A stretch of 64,000 bases of DNA from Taeniopygia guttata (lineage: Eukaryota; Chordata; Aves; Passeriformes; Estrildidae): NCBI RefSeq assembly GCF_048771995.1, contig NC_133024.1:8444001-8508000 (forward strand). Direction: 5' to 3'. The position numbers were made by a program, and so were the translations under genes. A model generated the notes under the pieces. The model was not told the origin of the DNA. It saw only the letters and a program-made list of their open reading frames with translations, and made no database searches. Positions 55,301 to 64,000 of this stretch are shown in pieces (within the stretch, counting starts at the first letter, position 1; every line of letters starts with the position of its first letter).

Positions 55301-58300
55301 TGTGTGTAAATTCACTAACGTCTTGCTGTTAACAAATAAAGTGATCAGTACACATATGTAACAGAACACAACCAAGTGTCACCTTACAAGACCATTTTAG
55401 CAGAATTCCCTTCCCCCTCCACCAGTGTTCCAGAATCCCACAATGTCTAAGACTATGCCATTATTGTTTTTTTTATGAGTGGCTCTGGTATTCCTCAGCA
55501 GTGACACTGTCCTGTGATCCTTGTTACTTGAGCTCAGCTTTCACACCACGCTAGTCCAAAGGCATCTCTTGAATCCCATTGTTCAAACCCTTTGGTATCT
55601 AGCAAGTGGTGACTAATATTACTTTCACTGAGCACTAAATTCAGTATGCTATTGTAATTAAATACCTCAGCCACATAACCTCATGTGAGAAAACAAAGCA
55701 TCTAAAAAAATAAAATATTTCTCAAAAAAAGGCAGACTATGCACACTAAGATTTGGTAATAATCCTGAATATTTAGATCCTCCAAACTAAAACAAGCAGT
55801 ATAATGGCACTGCACATTAACAGTTCAGCCCTGGGTGTAGATTAGAACAATATTTCTCCTTCAAAAACCCCCAGACTTAGAAGTTAAACTAAATCCTAAA
55901 AGCAAGAATGCTGAACTATTAGCTTATTTCTAAAATAATAGGAAGAAAGTGTATTCAATAAAATAGTCCTGTTGTCTGGAATTTGGTTTGGGTTTTTTTT
56001 TGGTTTGTGGGTTTGTTTTTTTTTTTTTGTTTTGTTTTCTTTTCTTTTTACATCTTTCTAATAAATATAACCAGAAGTCATGTAAGTTCAAAGACTGTGA
56101 TATTTAGAAGTTGCTTTTCTGTGGACATTTTGAAATTCTGTTGTCTACAGTAAGTATTTCCTATTACAATATGGCCATATAAAAACATGCATAAAATTGA
56201 TTGAAAATACATGGAATTTACCTGCTGGGAATCATTTGATTTAAAAGCATCTTTAAGGATTTCAACTGCTCTTGATGGATCAACATATTTTCTCTTTGAA
56301 CCAACTAGAAGTGCAAACAGGTACCTCAATTCACGCATGAAAGGCAGATTCCTATGTTCCTGTATGTGAAGAAAAAAAATATTTAACAACGTGATAACAG
56401 AAATCTGCTCAACAGAAATGCTGCCCAATAACCTGAGTAATATCAAAATCATATATAAGGTTACTTGTACTACTACCAAGGTAATGCTGCAGGCCTTTTA
56501 CTTGTCAATGTTACAAAATAATGCAGTTCTCTGGGAAGAAAATTCCATTTCAGAAACTAAAGATTCCCTGAAATCAATATCTAGATGATACTGTTTGTCT
56601 TAGAGTGGGCCTGACTTGACAACTGGACAAGCAAAGTTGCATTTACAACAGAAATGTTTCTCTCAAGACTTACAAAGCCTTAAGTAATGCCCTGCAACAA
56701 TATGCATTATTTTATTGAAATCAGTATTCCTCTGTACCTCTAGAAGAATTTCTTGTGAGCCTACACACTACTCAGCACGTTTTTTAAGCTTATTTTTTAC
56801 TGAAGACTGAACTTCTAAGTCTACATTAACTTTATTATTTCTCTTGACACAAGTAAAATAGCCTGCTCTCCTTCCCATCCAATTTTGAAGTACAGTTCAT
56901 GTGACTATGGCATTCTTCTGCTGGTTTCCAGAAAAGAAGAAATACTTTCTGCCTGCATAATGAAAAACAAATAAACTGAAACACAAATACCATAGATTAA
57001 ATCACAGGCTACCAGTGCTGCAGAGATTGGATATCTACTCCTGAGTAGATAGTTGGCAAATACTTGTGAAATTAAACCCCATGTAATATCAACTTGTATT
57101 TAGAACAAAGTATCATTCAAAGGCAGCACAGATGTCTGATACTGGTCAAACTGGAATTACTTGATAACAAACTATTTCACATGCTCATCAGACAGCAGAC
57201 TTGTTCAGTCACTCCTGTGTCAACCCAGGAGGCATAAAGCTTTTTGTATGTAGAATATGGTTTACTTCAGATTTCAAAAGTGCACAGTGAATTCAGTGTG
57301 TTCCACATAATACCTAGGAAATACTTCCAGTCATGTAAATCTCTGAAATTAACTTGCTCTTCTAGTCCACCTTGCAAAACACCTGCCAGTCATAAACACT
57401 GTCCACAGAAAAGTCTGCACCTTAAGTGCCACCCTAATTCAGCATCAAATCATCCTAATTTAAGAACAAAATCAGTGTCCCATTCAGATACTTAAAGGAC
57501 TATATAACCACAAAAGAAGGAAACAAATTGCAAAAGTTGTATTTGTCTTGCTGTTTTCTTAAAGTGTTGTATTAAAGCAAAAGAAATTTCAATTTTTAGA
57601 TATATTCTATAAAGATGCTTCAATAGCAGTGATATAATAAATAAAATAAATTATTAACCACAGAATACTCTAGATCTTACCTTCTTTTTGTTAAATCTGA
57701 AGTGCATAGGCATTATTATAATGTACACAGTACATTATAGCATTACCCAAATTTACACTACAAGTTTGGCTGAGCTTTAGCCATACTTTTAGCCTTAGCT
57801 TGAACAACTACCTACCAATGTAAGTAGGATTACTCAGAACAAATACTTACAAAGGCTACCAAAGTTCTCTAAAACTAGGAAATCCTTGCTGCTTCTGAAA
57901 AAGCTCGATTTAATCCATTAGACATGATCCTTGACCAGAACAAACCTAAAATCTTCAAAATAAGTGGGCCAATCCCTAAGATAAGGTACTGAGTTCCACA
58001 AAAGGACTTGCACATCAAAACAAAGAACTGATAAAGTGATCACAGCACAGCATACATCTCTCGCCTCTAAAGCATCCTGTACATGCACCAACACAAAAAA
58101 AAAGATTAAAGTAATTTTTTAAGTAAGAACTGTATGGAAATGTCATAATCTAGGACATTCTCCACTTTATCACCTAGCCTGTCTGCATAAATAATTTCCT
58201 AATACATGTCTGAATAACTTATTAGAAATGCTTTTAAAGCAGTCTATATATTTAATACATAGCAAACATTCATTATAGCAAATCAGTTTGCCAGGAGAGT

Positions 58301-61039
58301 GAAATAATGATAATATTTCAATAATATCAGCACAGGCAGAAGGATGTGCTAACCTGGAGCGCAGTAACCCCTTTCCTCTGATAATAAAATGTTTCCTGAA
58401 GACATTACTGAGGCCAAATATTTAGCTGGTCTCAGTGTGTACAGTAAAAAGATCTGTTCATGTGACAGCAACAGCCAAGAGAACTGGGACAGAAAAGAAG
58501 GTGCAGTAACTACAGAGAACCACGTTTCTTCTACAGAAAGAAACCAAGGAAGACAAATTATTTTCAAATTAAAAAGAGCAAGATCAAATTGAAGATTTCA
58601 AGTGTATACCCAAATCCAGAAATTCAAAGCCCAATTAGCAGAGACAAATAAGGTGGAGCTGTTGTTTGGGGTTTTTTTGATGTAAAAATTTATACCAATG
58701 ACTTCTGGATTAAAAAGTTTACATGCCAAATTATTAATGGCATTTGGATTCAATATATTGATGGGAAAGAACCAACACTGCTCTGCAATATTCCCTGAAG
58801 TACAACCACATGCTTTAATTCTAAATCAAGAGATTGTCATGACCCCAGCATTAAACTCTAATTCCCACCAACTGGAAGAACAACAGGATGTAAACCAAAT
58901 TATTCGAAATGTGGGATTATTAAAACATATCCTTTATTAGCAAGGAAATTTGATCCTGAAGAATGTCAGTCACATATGGTAGTTAATATCATAACAAAAA
59001 TAAAAACAAAACCAAAACTGAAGCAAAATAGTTTTAAAATAAGTAAGCAGTCGGAAGTAAATTCCAGGGCTTTACTTTTTTTTCTACTATCAACTGGTAA
59101 CTTATATTACAACTCTGAATCAATTTGCCTCTAATTGCCTTCACTTACAAAGAAATAAAGACACCATATATGGGCACATGCATGCTTATTCTTCTATCCA
59201 TCTAAATTCCAACTAGTGCAGCGATCCCTTATCCCAAATTCTCTTCAATCCTTTTTCAGCTGTAGATAAGATAGATGAGTACACCAAGTAATAATGTTAC
59301 TTCATTCCAGAATGTAAGTTAAGAAAGGAAAGAGCACAAACTACTGCCAGAGATTCTTTCTAGCAGGCCTGCAGTAAGCAAAGTTTCTGTCCAAATCCAT
59401 GCACTTGTCTGGTGTCACACCATTTCACACAAACTTATTGTCTGTCATGGTCAGAATTTCTAAAATAAAGCACTTTGGAATGGCTAAAGTCATTTGGCTG
59501 CAAGTGTCAATGCTTGAGCAAGATATTTATGAAGAGAACAGCTTATCAGCTATTTCATACTACTTTTTAGATGCCCATTGCTTTTTACATGCTGAAAAAT
59601 GAACATAGAATTTCTGAGTACTGAAGGATATTACTAAAATTACATGATGATAAATACTGAGCAGAAAGTAAATCTAAAAATAAAAATTTAAAAAATTTAA
59701 TACAACTATTTGTAAAGCATGACTTATCTTTCCTATTAAAATACACTGCCCCATCCCTACCTTGTTTTGGGAACACTACCCATGTTTTTCTTTTCACACC
59801 ATCTCATGACCTAATGCAAATATGCTTTCCAACCAAAAAAAGTGACCTCTTGCACTTTTTGAATGTGGTGAGGAAAGAAGGGGGTAGGGCAGGAGAGAAA
59901 TTATCCAGGCCTGACTGAACATTCAACTTCCCTTTTATGGAACATACCCAGAGGTTTAGAAAATTGACACTGTCTTCTCTTTGCCTGTTTTCTTCTGCTT
60001 CTCTAATTACAGCTCTTACTTTTGATAGTGAACATTCCAGAGAATCCTGAAGGGACAAACAACTAGGAACAGACTGACAACACACTCGCTTCTTTAAATC
60101 TGACAGAAAGGGGCAACAGGCAATAGTGTAATTTACTGTGAGAGTGGTGAGGCCCTGGCTCAGGTTGCCCAGAGAAGCTGTGGATGCCCCATCCCTGGGA
60201 GTGTTCAAGGCCAGTTTGGATGGAGCTCTGAGCAACCAGATCTAGTGCAAGATACACCTGTGCATGGGATAGGGGCTGGAAGTAGTTAATCTTTAAGATT
60301 CTTTTCAAACTAAATCATTCTATGATTCTGATTTCTGGATATGCAGAAATTAATTGCTCTGCAAGTCCCTGCTAAAAATCAGGCAACCAAGTGTCTTCAT
60401 AAAGCTCCTCCATTTCTTCCTTCCCATTTCATAGCACAGAAACCACAAAGCCCCCATTGCATCTGTCCTCAAAGGAAGCCCATGAAGGAAGAAAACCTGA
60501 TCTTTGTCCCCCACTCCACGACCATTCCCTCTTGCCCGTCTGAATCTACAAGAAACCTAAGCCAAGGCCTTCTCCTCCCTAATCCTATATGAGTACCAGC
60601 GTAAGCATGAGGAAATTTATACTTACAATCACTGCCTGAGAAAGCCAGAAGAGACAAGCTAATAAATGAAAGCTCAATGTCAGATCATGAGTGGGAGGGA
60701 ACTGGAACACAACACATTTGCTAAGACAAGCTACACTCACATGAGAAATGCTCTGCCTCTCTCAGCACCCTGCCCCATACTCCGCTGCGAGGCTGATGCC
60801 ATTTATGTAAGATCCACAACAGGAAGCTCAGAGAACTGTTAACTGGCACCTCAAAAACCCACGCTGATATGAGCTAAAGAACAGTGTAAAATTCAAGTAC
60901 AAGACAGAAATGCCCTCATCAGCCACGAGAGGAAATCAGCTTCTTCTTTTACCTTTTGGTTTCGGGGTAAATCTTGAGCATTTGCAGGAGGATTGAAATT
61001 CAAAACTAGTCTTCGAAACTCCAGTAGGTTAAATAATGA
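22204..61039 (-). CDS. USP25: USP25, ubiquitin-specific protease 25 (21 coding exons, 5' part beyond window)
   Basis: This is a cysteine deubiquitinase of the USP family; the mammalian protein removes ubiquitin chains from immune-signalling adaptors, tankyrases and ERAD clients. The joined exons encode 932 residues plus a stop with no frameshift. Landmarks in order are: USP fold from [32 protein letters not shown], a long inserted helix-loop-helix (UCID), VLVHEGQ and NAGHYWAY with the catalytic His, [14 protein letters not shown] closing the catalytic domain, then a helical C-terminal half ending in TPADGR. The catalytic Cys box (NTCW type) and the N-terminal UBA-like, SIM and UIM regions are not in the window, so the gene is cut at its 5' side only. 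Adding the roughly 185 residues upstream in the human protein gives about 1117 aa, against 1125 for the human muscle isoform. The paralogue USP28 is less likely because the [26 protein letters not shown] and PADGR segments are USP25-type. Identification is from memory of the family, not from a search. Confidence 0.97.
22822..23017 (-). CDS. USP25: USP25 exon t
   Basis: It holds 65 codons plus one base: [40 protein letters not shown], and [18 protein letters not shown]. It starts in phase 0 after an acceptor reading tttctgaag. The hydrophobic stretch [10 protein letters not shown] is part of the buried helical C-terminal domain, not a membrane segment. The donor is gtaagtca. The upstream intron 23018-23698 shows no repeat beyond a short G run near 23520. 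Confidence 0.97.
23699..23822 (-). CDS. USP25: USP25 exon s: [11 protein letters not shown]
   Basis: It completes Ser and encodes 41 codons: [20 protein letters not shown], then [21 protein letters not shown], nearly identical to the mammalian protein. The open frame reads on beyond the exon on both sides by chance. The donor gtaagtga is strong. The upstream intron 23823-28285 (4.5 kb) contains a CR1 fragment at 25.35-25.96 kb. Confidence 0.97.
25355..25964 (-). mobile_element. CR1 LINE 3' fragment in USP25 intron
   Basis: It lies in minus (sense to USP25) orientation in the intron between exons r and s. The 3' tail is near 25355-25420, and a frame at 25429-25629 reads [20 protein letters not shown] then [16 protein letters not shown], the CR1 ORF2 C-terminus. 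The ORF2-like region upstream is interrupted. It ends abruptly at about 25964. Confidence 0.9.
28286..28365 (-). CDS. USP25: USP25 exon r
   Basis: It holds 26 codons plus two bases: [20 protein letters not shown] then EFFQKK. The human protein has E where this exon begins with R, and RE where this has KK; the last codons sit in a run of seven A. The acceptor is catgcag and the donor gtaagtgg. The upstream intron 28366-30102 has nothing recognised. Confidence 0.95.
30103..30181 (-). CDS. USP25: USP25 exon q
   Basis: It completes Arg and encodes 26 codons, [20 protein letters not shown] then NMEEYE, ending in phase 0. The acceptor is tttttaag. The donor gtcagtat departs from the usual gtaagt. 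The upstream intron 30182-30982 contains a 33-bp direct duplication (30476-30508 and 30526-30558). Confidence 0.96.
30476..30558. repeat. 33-bp direct duplication, 50-bp offset
   Basis: The 33-bp unit beginning TGACAATTACTTTGCAGAAG occurs at 30476-30508 and again at 30526-30558 with no difference. It lies in the USP25 intron upstream of exon q. It looks like a small recent tandem duplication. Confidence 0.9.
30983..31161 (-). CDS. USP25: USP25 exon p: C-terminal helical domain
   Basis: It holds 59 codons plus two bases: [16 protein letters not shown], then [18 protein letters not shown] and [19 protein letters not shown]. It starts on a complete codon, so it can be joined directly to exon m when both alternative exons are skipped. 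The acceptor is tatgtag and the donor gtaataag. The upstream intron 31162-34454 (3.3 kb) contains a 20-base A run at 32040 and no recognised transposon. Confidence 0.97.
34455..34550 (-). CDS. USP25: USP25 muscle-type alternative exon 2
   Basis: It is a phase 0-0 exon of 96 bp (32 codons): [19 protein letters not shown], then [13 protein letters not shown]. The acceptor is gtggcag and the donor gtacaact. Together with the preceding exon it adds exactly 70 residues, equal to the difference between the 1055- and 1125-residue human isoforms as I recall them. Both can be skipped without shifting frame. The intron 34551-36284 has nothing recognised. Confidence 0.93.
36285..36398 (-). CDS. USP25: USP25 muscle-type alternative exon 1
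   Basis: It is a phase 0-0 exon of 114 bp (38 codons), [18 protein letters not shown] then [18 protein letters not shown]. Sense is conserved, with acceptor tttctgcag and donor gtacctcg. It lies where the human muscle isoform carries extra sequence, so it is probably tissue-regulated; the sequence alone cannot prove inclusion or skipping. GTFVIES followed by an acidic run is the conserved core. The upstream intron 36399-39114 contains a CR1 tail at 36.79-36.90 kb. Confidence 0.92.
36788..36895 (-). mobile_element. short CR1 LINE 3' tail
   Basis: About 110 bp with AGGAAGGGACCTCAAAGATC and CCATCCAGTCTGGCCTTG, the complement of a CR1 3' end. It is in minus orientation, inside the USP25 intron upstream of the first alternative exon. 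It is strongly 5'-truncated. Confidence 0.8.
39115..39254 (-). CDS. USP25: USP25 exon m: EYLEQPSR segment
   Basis: It encodes 46 codons plus the two bases that finish the previous codon. It reads [20 protein letters not shown] through [17 protein letters not shown], and ends on a complete codon (phase 0). I chose the acceptor ctaag at 39255-39256 because its pyrimidine tract is better and it gives VQAG, matching AQAAG in human. A second AG nine bases further into the exon would drop VQA in frame. The upstream intron 39255-40693 has no recognised repeat. Confidence 0.93.
40694..40891 (-). CDS. USP25: USP25 exon l: post-catalytic linker
   Basis: It completes Glu and encodes 65 codons plus one base: [20 protein letters not shown], then an acidic-basic helix [20 protein letters not shown]. 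It ends in a Pro/Ala-rich tail ([12 protein letters not shown]) that does not match the polar linker of the human protein. The donor is gttagctg. The upstream intron 40892-42108 holds nothing recognised. Confidence 0.96.
42109..42337 (-). CDS. USP25: USP25 exon k: catalytic His box
   Basis: It holds 76 codons plus one base: [37 protein letters not shown] and [16 protein letters not shown]. The His of GHYWAY is the catalytic base of the USP triad, and MKYND supplies the conserved Asn/Asp position. YCLMYIND closes the USP fold, so the catalytic machinery in this exon is intact. The acceptor is tttttaag and the donor gtaatgtt. The upstream intron 42338-45701 holds an A-rich tract interrupted by C near 45175-45230 and no recognised transposon. 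Confidence 0.98.
45702..45772 (-). CDS. USP25: USP25 exon j: end of UCID
   Basis: This 71-bp exon completes Asp and encodes 23 codons, [20 protein letters not shown] to MVQ. This helix returns from the UCID into the catalytic core. It is only 210 bp from exon i (intron 45773-45982). The acceptor is ctttcag and the donor gtaagtac. Confidence 0.97.
45983..46191 (-). CDS. USP25: USP25 exon i: UCID loop and second helix
   Basis: It encodes 69 codons, with one base completing Ser at the start and one base of Asp at the end. It begins [19 protein letters not shown], continues [18 protein letters not shown], then [20 protein letters not shown]. By comparison with the human protein as I recall it, the loop before RSVIH is six residues shorter. 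The acceptor is gaatgcag and the donor gtaatgcc. The upstream intron 46192-48603 contains a long CR1 fragment. Confidence 0.97.
47355..48060 (-). mobile_element. CR1 LINE 3' fragment in USP25 intron
   Basis: In minus orientation, the 3' tail starts at about 47355 (TTGGAGAAAACTTCCAAGAT type). Further up it has CACTGCCCTGGGAAGCCTGT and an ORF2-like frame reading [18 protein letters not shown] and [11 protein letters not shown]. The frame is broken. It lies between USP25 exons h and i, sense to the gene. Confidence 0.9.
48604..48765 (-). CDS. USP25: USP25 exon h: [24 protein letters not shown]
   Basis: It holds 53 codons with split codons at both ends. It encodes the UCID segment [20 protein letters not shown], then a low-complexity Ser/Pro/Ala loop ([21 protein letters not shown]). 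The second half is markedly richer in G+C than the surrounding introns. The donor is gtaagggc. The upstream intron 48766-49056 is only 291 bp. Confidence 0.97.
49057..49152 (-). CDS. USP25: USP25 exon g: start of UCID helix
   Basis: It encodes 31 full codons and two split Arg codons: [19 protein letters not shown], then [12 protein letters not shown]. It is a charged helix at the start of the insertion peculiar to USP25/USP28 (UCID), which mediates oligomerisation in the human enzymes. The first base completes Arg from exon f and the last two bases begin Arg. The donor gtactata is weak by eye. The upstream intron 49153-49911 holds nothing recognised. Confidence 0.97.
49912..50039 (-). CDS. 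USP25: USP25 exon f: [12 protein letters not shown]
   Basis: It encodes 42 codons plus two bases: [17 protein letters not shown], then [29 protein letters not shown] is the conserved USP strand that precedes the substrate-binding region (LPPVLxxxLxRF). The last codons, PPILYLD plus a split Arg, begin the arm leading to the inserted UCID. The acceptor is catccag and the donor gtatggta. The upstream intron 50040-52717 contains a 15-bp-stem hairpin at 51955-51990 and no recognised transposon. Confidence 0.97.
51955..51990. repeat. hairpin-forming inverted repeat, 15-bp stem
   Basis: Arms ACAGTATAGATCTAC (51955-51969) and GTAGATCCATACTGT (51976-51990) pair at 14 of 15 positions around a 6-base loop. 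A further related copy of TATACAGTATT follows at once. It is intronic in USP25 (upstream of exon f), with no known role. Confidence 0.7.
52718..52866 (-). CDS. USP25: USP25 exon e: [19 protein letters not shown]
   Basis: This 149-bp exon completes the Gly codon and encodes 49 further codons, from KKFENTEMF to SAKSGQE. It includes the USP finger/palm segment with [21 protein letters not shown]25 lacks the zinc-binding Cys pairs of some other USPs here, and none is seen. The donor is gtgagtta. The upstream intron 52867-54388 holds a perfect 2 x 16-bp duplication at 53745-53776. Confidence 0.97.
53745..53776. repeat. perfect 2 x 16-bp tandem repeat
   Basis: The unit tacattaaaacaaaaa is repeated head to tail, and ATACTTTCATA also recurs on both sides. 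It is intronic (between USP25 exons d and e) and likely replication slippage. Confidence 0.85.
54389..54462 (-). CDS. USP25: USP25 exon d: [11 protein letters not shown]
   Basis: This 74-bp exon completes Arg, then reads [20 protein letters not shown] and GVLE, and ends one base into a Gly codon. The stretch before KPKNPMVE is variable between species. The acceptor is cttttag and the donor gtatgcat. The intron 54463-55248 contains a short inverted repeat at 54569-54596 and nothing else recognised. Confidence 0.96.
54569..54596. repeat. short inverted repeat, 10-bp stem
   Basis: AATTCAGAAG and CTTCTGAATT face each other around an 8-base loop in the USP25 intron upstream of exon d. It is AT-rich and may be a chance palindrome. 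Confidence 0.5.
55249..55325 (-). CDS. USP25: USP25 exon c: QDVSEF motif
   Basis: It holds 25 codons plus two bases. It carries [18 protein letters not shown], the conserved USP box after the Cys box, in which QD(V/A)xEF helps shape the ubiquitin-binding palm. The exon leaves AG of an Arg codon completed by the next exon. The donor is gtaagatt. The intron 55326-56221 holds a T-rich, G-interrupted tract near 55985-56045 and no recognised repeat. Confidence 0.97.
56222..56359 (-). CDS. USP25: USP25 exon b: RNLPFMREL to KSNDSQQ
   Basis: It encodes 46 whole codons, phase 0-0, covering [15 protein letters not shown] through FKSNDSQQ of the USP catalytic core, nearly identical to the human protein. 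The acceptor is acatacag and the donor gtaaattc. The 4.6-kb intron on the transcript-upstream side (56360-60952) contains a CR1 3' fragment at about 60.14-60.33 kb and is otherwise unassigned. Confidence 0.97.
60138..60330 (+). mobile_element. CR1 LINE 3' fragment, antisense to USP25
   Basis: A plus-strand frame reads [17 protein letters not shown] then [14 protein letters not shown] and stop, the CR1 ORF2 C-terminus. It is followed by the typical 3' tail ending in TCATTCTATGATTCTG at about 60330. It is the only CR1 here oriented opposite to USP25. Confidence 0.9.
60953..61039 (-). CDS. USP25: USP25 exon a (first in window): start of USP thumb
   Basis: It encodes 29 whole codons, [11 protein letters not shown] to LPRNQK, and is phase 0 at both ends. 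In human USP25 this segment follows directly after the catalytic Cys box and Q185, so the catalytic Cys exon must lie beyond the right edge. The acceptor is ttttcag and the donor gtaaaaga (minus strand). The region 61040-64000 is upstream intron of at least 2.96 kb; I looked for the GNTCW-type exon there and did not see it, nor any clear repeat. Confidence 0.96.
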
Positions 61040-64000
61040 CTGAAAAGAAAAAAATTAAGAAAACCTTAAAGCACTTCTACAAACAATACAAAACTCTTCC
61101 AAATAAGCCTTAGCAAAACAAATGAAGTGTCAAACATATGCAATGTTAAGTGTTGTTTCAGAAGGCAGAGTATTGCTAAACATATTTTCACCAGAAGACA
61201 ATTACTTTTGCCAAGCAAACAGCGTAATAAAAAATATCTCTGCACTTAATCACATAAAAGGAACAATAATTTTACATAATAGGCAAATTACATTTTACAA
61301 CAAGAATTTTATGAATTGTATAACTGTCAGTTTTCAAAATGACAAACACTGTTTAGCCATCTAAAATTTATCTTGTAGGCCCTCTATCATCTACTTTTCA
61401 GTGCACAGAGAGTACATCTCTGCATGTGCAACCTAATTCCACTTGCATTAGCTGAACATTTTGCATTCTGTCCACTCTTCCCATTCCCACAAGATCTGAG
61501 GCTTGCACATTAGAGTAAGGAAATTGGGTTATACAACTTTGCAGGTAAGGGACTGATAACATTCCCATTTTATGGACACATGAATAGACAGGTGTCTATC
61601 TGTCTAGGACAGGAAAACAGGTGTCTGCAGGCACCCACAAAGAACTCCACAGTGTAACACAGAGCCTGGAGCCAAGAGAATACAAGAGCAAGATGACTCT
61701 GGGCTGCAAACAGTAGAAGTCCAACGCATTGGGCTGAGAACTGGAGGCCTCAGAACTTGTGGAACTGCGTAGCTGCTTTTCTGTACAGACAAAAATCATC
61801 TTAACTAAAAATCACTTCATTACAGAAGAGAATTTTAATGAAGACACAGCAGGAGGAAAGGTCTGAAGTACCTTAAACATGCTCATCAGAGAAGTACAGA
61901 AAAAATCTGCCTTCCTGTTTGTACTTTCTTGTGTTTACAATCTATAATTAACTCTCCTCCCACTCTATCACATATCTTAGCTACTTGTTTTGGAAAGGCA
62001 GAGTTTGCCTACCCCAGCAATAGACTTTGATCCCAGAACTTGTCCTACCCATGTAAAGACTTAAATCACAGATCGCATCAGTTTAATAGGTTTTCAACAC
62101 CACAGTGCCAAATAAGTGAAATGTAAATTGTGAAGAGGCTCTGCACTTATTCCAGTAATTTAGAACACATTGGTAGGAAAAAAAGAGGCTGTGAAATATT
62201 GCCATGTTCCTGATTCTCCTTGCGAAAGAGCCTTTACAGACTCTAACCTTTTTCCATACCCCATAGTATACAGTATCCCCAACAAAACAAAGAGGTTACC
62301 ATTGTCACACTTTTTAGATTTTAAAAAGTATCAAAAACATCAGCCAAAAAAAGGTCTCTCTGACCCTGCTAAATCAAAGTAGACAACTGAGTAGTCAAAC
62401 TTTTTTCTTATTCTGCTGTTCAAAATACATGTTCCCCTTTTACCCAACCTTGTAGAGAAGGGAGATTAAAACAGAGTCCTTTGTTTACTTACTCAAAGCA
62501 CAGAAAATGTTAATATTTAATTCAAGTGTCATTCTAGAAGCTGATACTAATTGAAATTATGTCTGATGATGTAACAGCATTCCACTGGTGGGCTCTTCAG
62601 CACGCAAAACATAGCAATGTTTTATGTACAAAATAAACCAGCTGCTGAAATATAATGTCCAAAGGCTGAATTCTCTCCATAACTAATCCAAAAGCCATCA
62701 AAGTGCCAAGGAGCTGAACAGGCCAATTTCATAATACAAATACACAAATTATGTACAGAAAACTGTACTCAAGTTCAGCATTTTTGCTCTTTTTATAATT
62801 TGCTCTTTTCTTCTTCAACCTTGTACTATTCAAAATTTCTTATGCAAGATGTTTAGTTGTTAAACTTCTTGCCAGAAAAGCTTGTAATGTGCGTGGTTGT
62901 TGTGAGATGCAGCAGAACCCTCACAGTTTATCTGCTGCCAGCACCACTAATGCACACAGGACAGTGTCATGCTGTAGCTCTCCTACAGTGAGCTAAATCA
63001 ACTTAAGGAAACTTCTACCTTCATTTAAAAAAAAGATCATTCCCCACTCTAAGTGTAAACAAGGGCCTGAAACCAAATGTTTGAGTGCCTGAAGTACCTC
63101 AGTGAGGAACTTGCAGTTCTTCCTGAGCTAAGGAGATAAAAGGGAGCTCACCTAAGCCCAGCAGAGACCTCCCAAGGCCAACCACCCCAGAGGCCACAAA
63201 GGGGTGAGGCAAAACGCTTTCTAGTTTTCTGAGCCAGCTTTGTCCAGGCTCCCCATGCCCAGGGTAAGTGGCCCATGAGGCAGAAGCTGCTCTTCTGCAG
63301 CCACCAAGAGACAGAGACTTTCCCTGGCCCAAGTGCCATTCACTGGCCCTAGCCTAAAGCTCCAAACACATTTGCTTTCCAAACACACTGCATGGAGCAG
63401 CACCTCACCTCTTACTCACTTGGCTTCTGCTACACTGAAGGTGTAGGAGTCCCAGTGCAAGAAAACAGGCTGCATTTAAAAAGGTGGATACTTCACATCT
63501 ACTGCCCTTGATCAAATACCTTTACAATTGACTAAAGTATGCAAAATTCAGGCATGAAAGAAAACCTCTCTACAAGTTTGGTTTGTGGGGCTTTCTTCCC
63601 CAGTGAATTTAAATAATTTAAAGGCTATCATCTAGAAACTTGATTGAGCCAAGCTAAGTTATACCAATTCAAATTGTCATGAACATAAACAGATTTTTAC
63701 AATACTGCTTTGTATTCTGTCAATGTTGGGGGCGGGTGAATAAGACAGTAAAAGTAAATGAGAATAAACAAGAACAGAAATCCAGTCTCAGTTTAAGGCA
63801 TTCACAATAACAATACCGAAAAATTAATACAAGACGTTGTGGCTTTCCCCTGCTATAGGTGGTTATGATGTATTTTCAGTCATACCAGAGAGAACCAGGT
63901 AGAGCTGTAGCTTCCATACTGTAAGATACTAAAACATTCACTTTCATGAGTAATGTTTACTTACTTTGAGTTCAAACACAAATTCTGAATACAAGTTGCC

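Noticed and set aside
1..64000. CRISPR array, phage or bacterial mobile system
   Set aside because: No regularly spaced repeats and no prokaryotic gene structure; the exon-intron layout is vertebrate.

Overview
The window is vertebrate nuclear DNA from a bird, most likely a songbird (passerine). It is AT-rich, with small exons separated by large GT-AG introns. It contains several CR1 LINE 3' fragments, retroviral-type LTRs, and a short SINE with a tRNA-Ile-like head and a CR1-like tail, the layout known from zebra finch. There are no bacterial-style operons, CRISPR arrays or phage genes.

The only protein-coding gene I can support is USP25 (ubiquitin-specific protease 25) on the minus strand. 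Twenty-one coding exons run from 61039 down to the stop codon at 22204-22206. They total 2799 bp and join in one open frame of 932 residues plus stop, and every junction is GT-AG. The window enters the gene just after the exon that should carry the catalytic cysteine. It therefore holds most of the catalytic domain (with the catalytic His motif), the inserted UCID domain, and the whole C-terminal half. Two phase-0 exons (36285-36398 and 34455-34550) encode 38 + 32 = 70 residues, the size difference between the general (1055 aa) and muscle (1125 aa) human isoforms as I recall them. The 3' UTR starts at 22203 and has a plausible poly(A) signal about 400 nt downstream of the stop.

Layout: 1-5.9 kb is unassigned intergenic DNA. 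A probable solo ERV LTR lies near 5.93-6.26 kb and the tRNA-Ile/CR1 SINE at about 6.62-6.77 kb. At 11.4-13.0 kb is a transposon cluster: a partial LTR in minus orientation, a CpG-rich block, and a complete plus-strand solo LTR with a 6-bp target-site duplication inserted into a CR1 fragment. A longer CR1 lies at 13.94-14.56 kb, and 14.6-21.8 kb is unassigned. From 21.8 to 61.04 kb is USP25, with CR1 fragments in four introns, and 61.04-64 kb is upstream intron. I see no second gene and nothing that looks like an undescribed molecular system. The most interesting items are the nested and inverted LTR structure, the orphan CpG-rich block, and lineage-specific changes in two loops of USP25.
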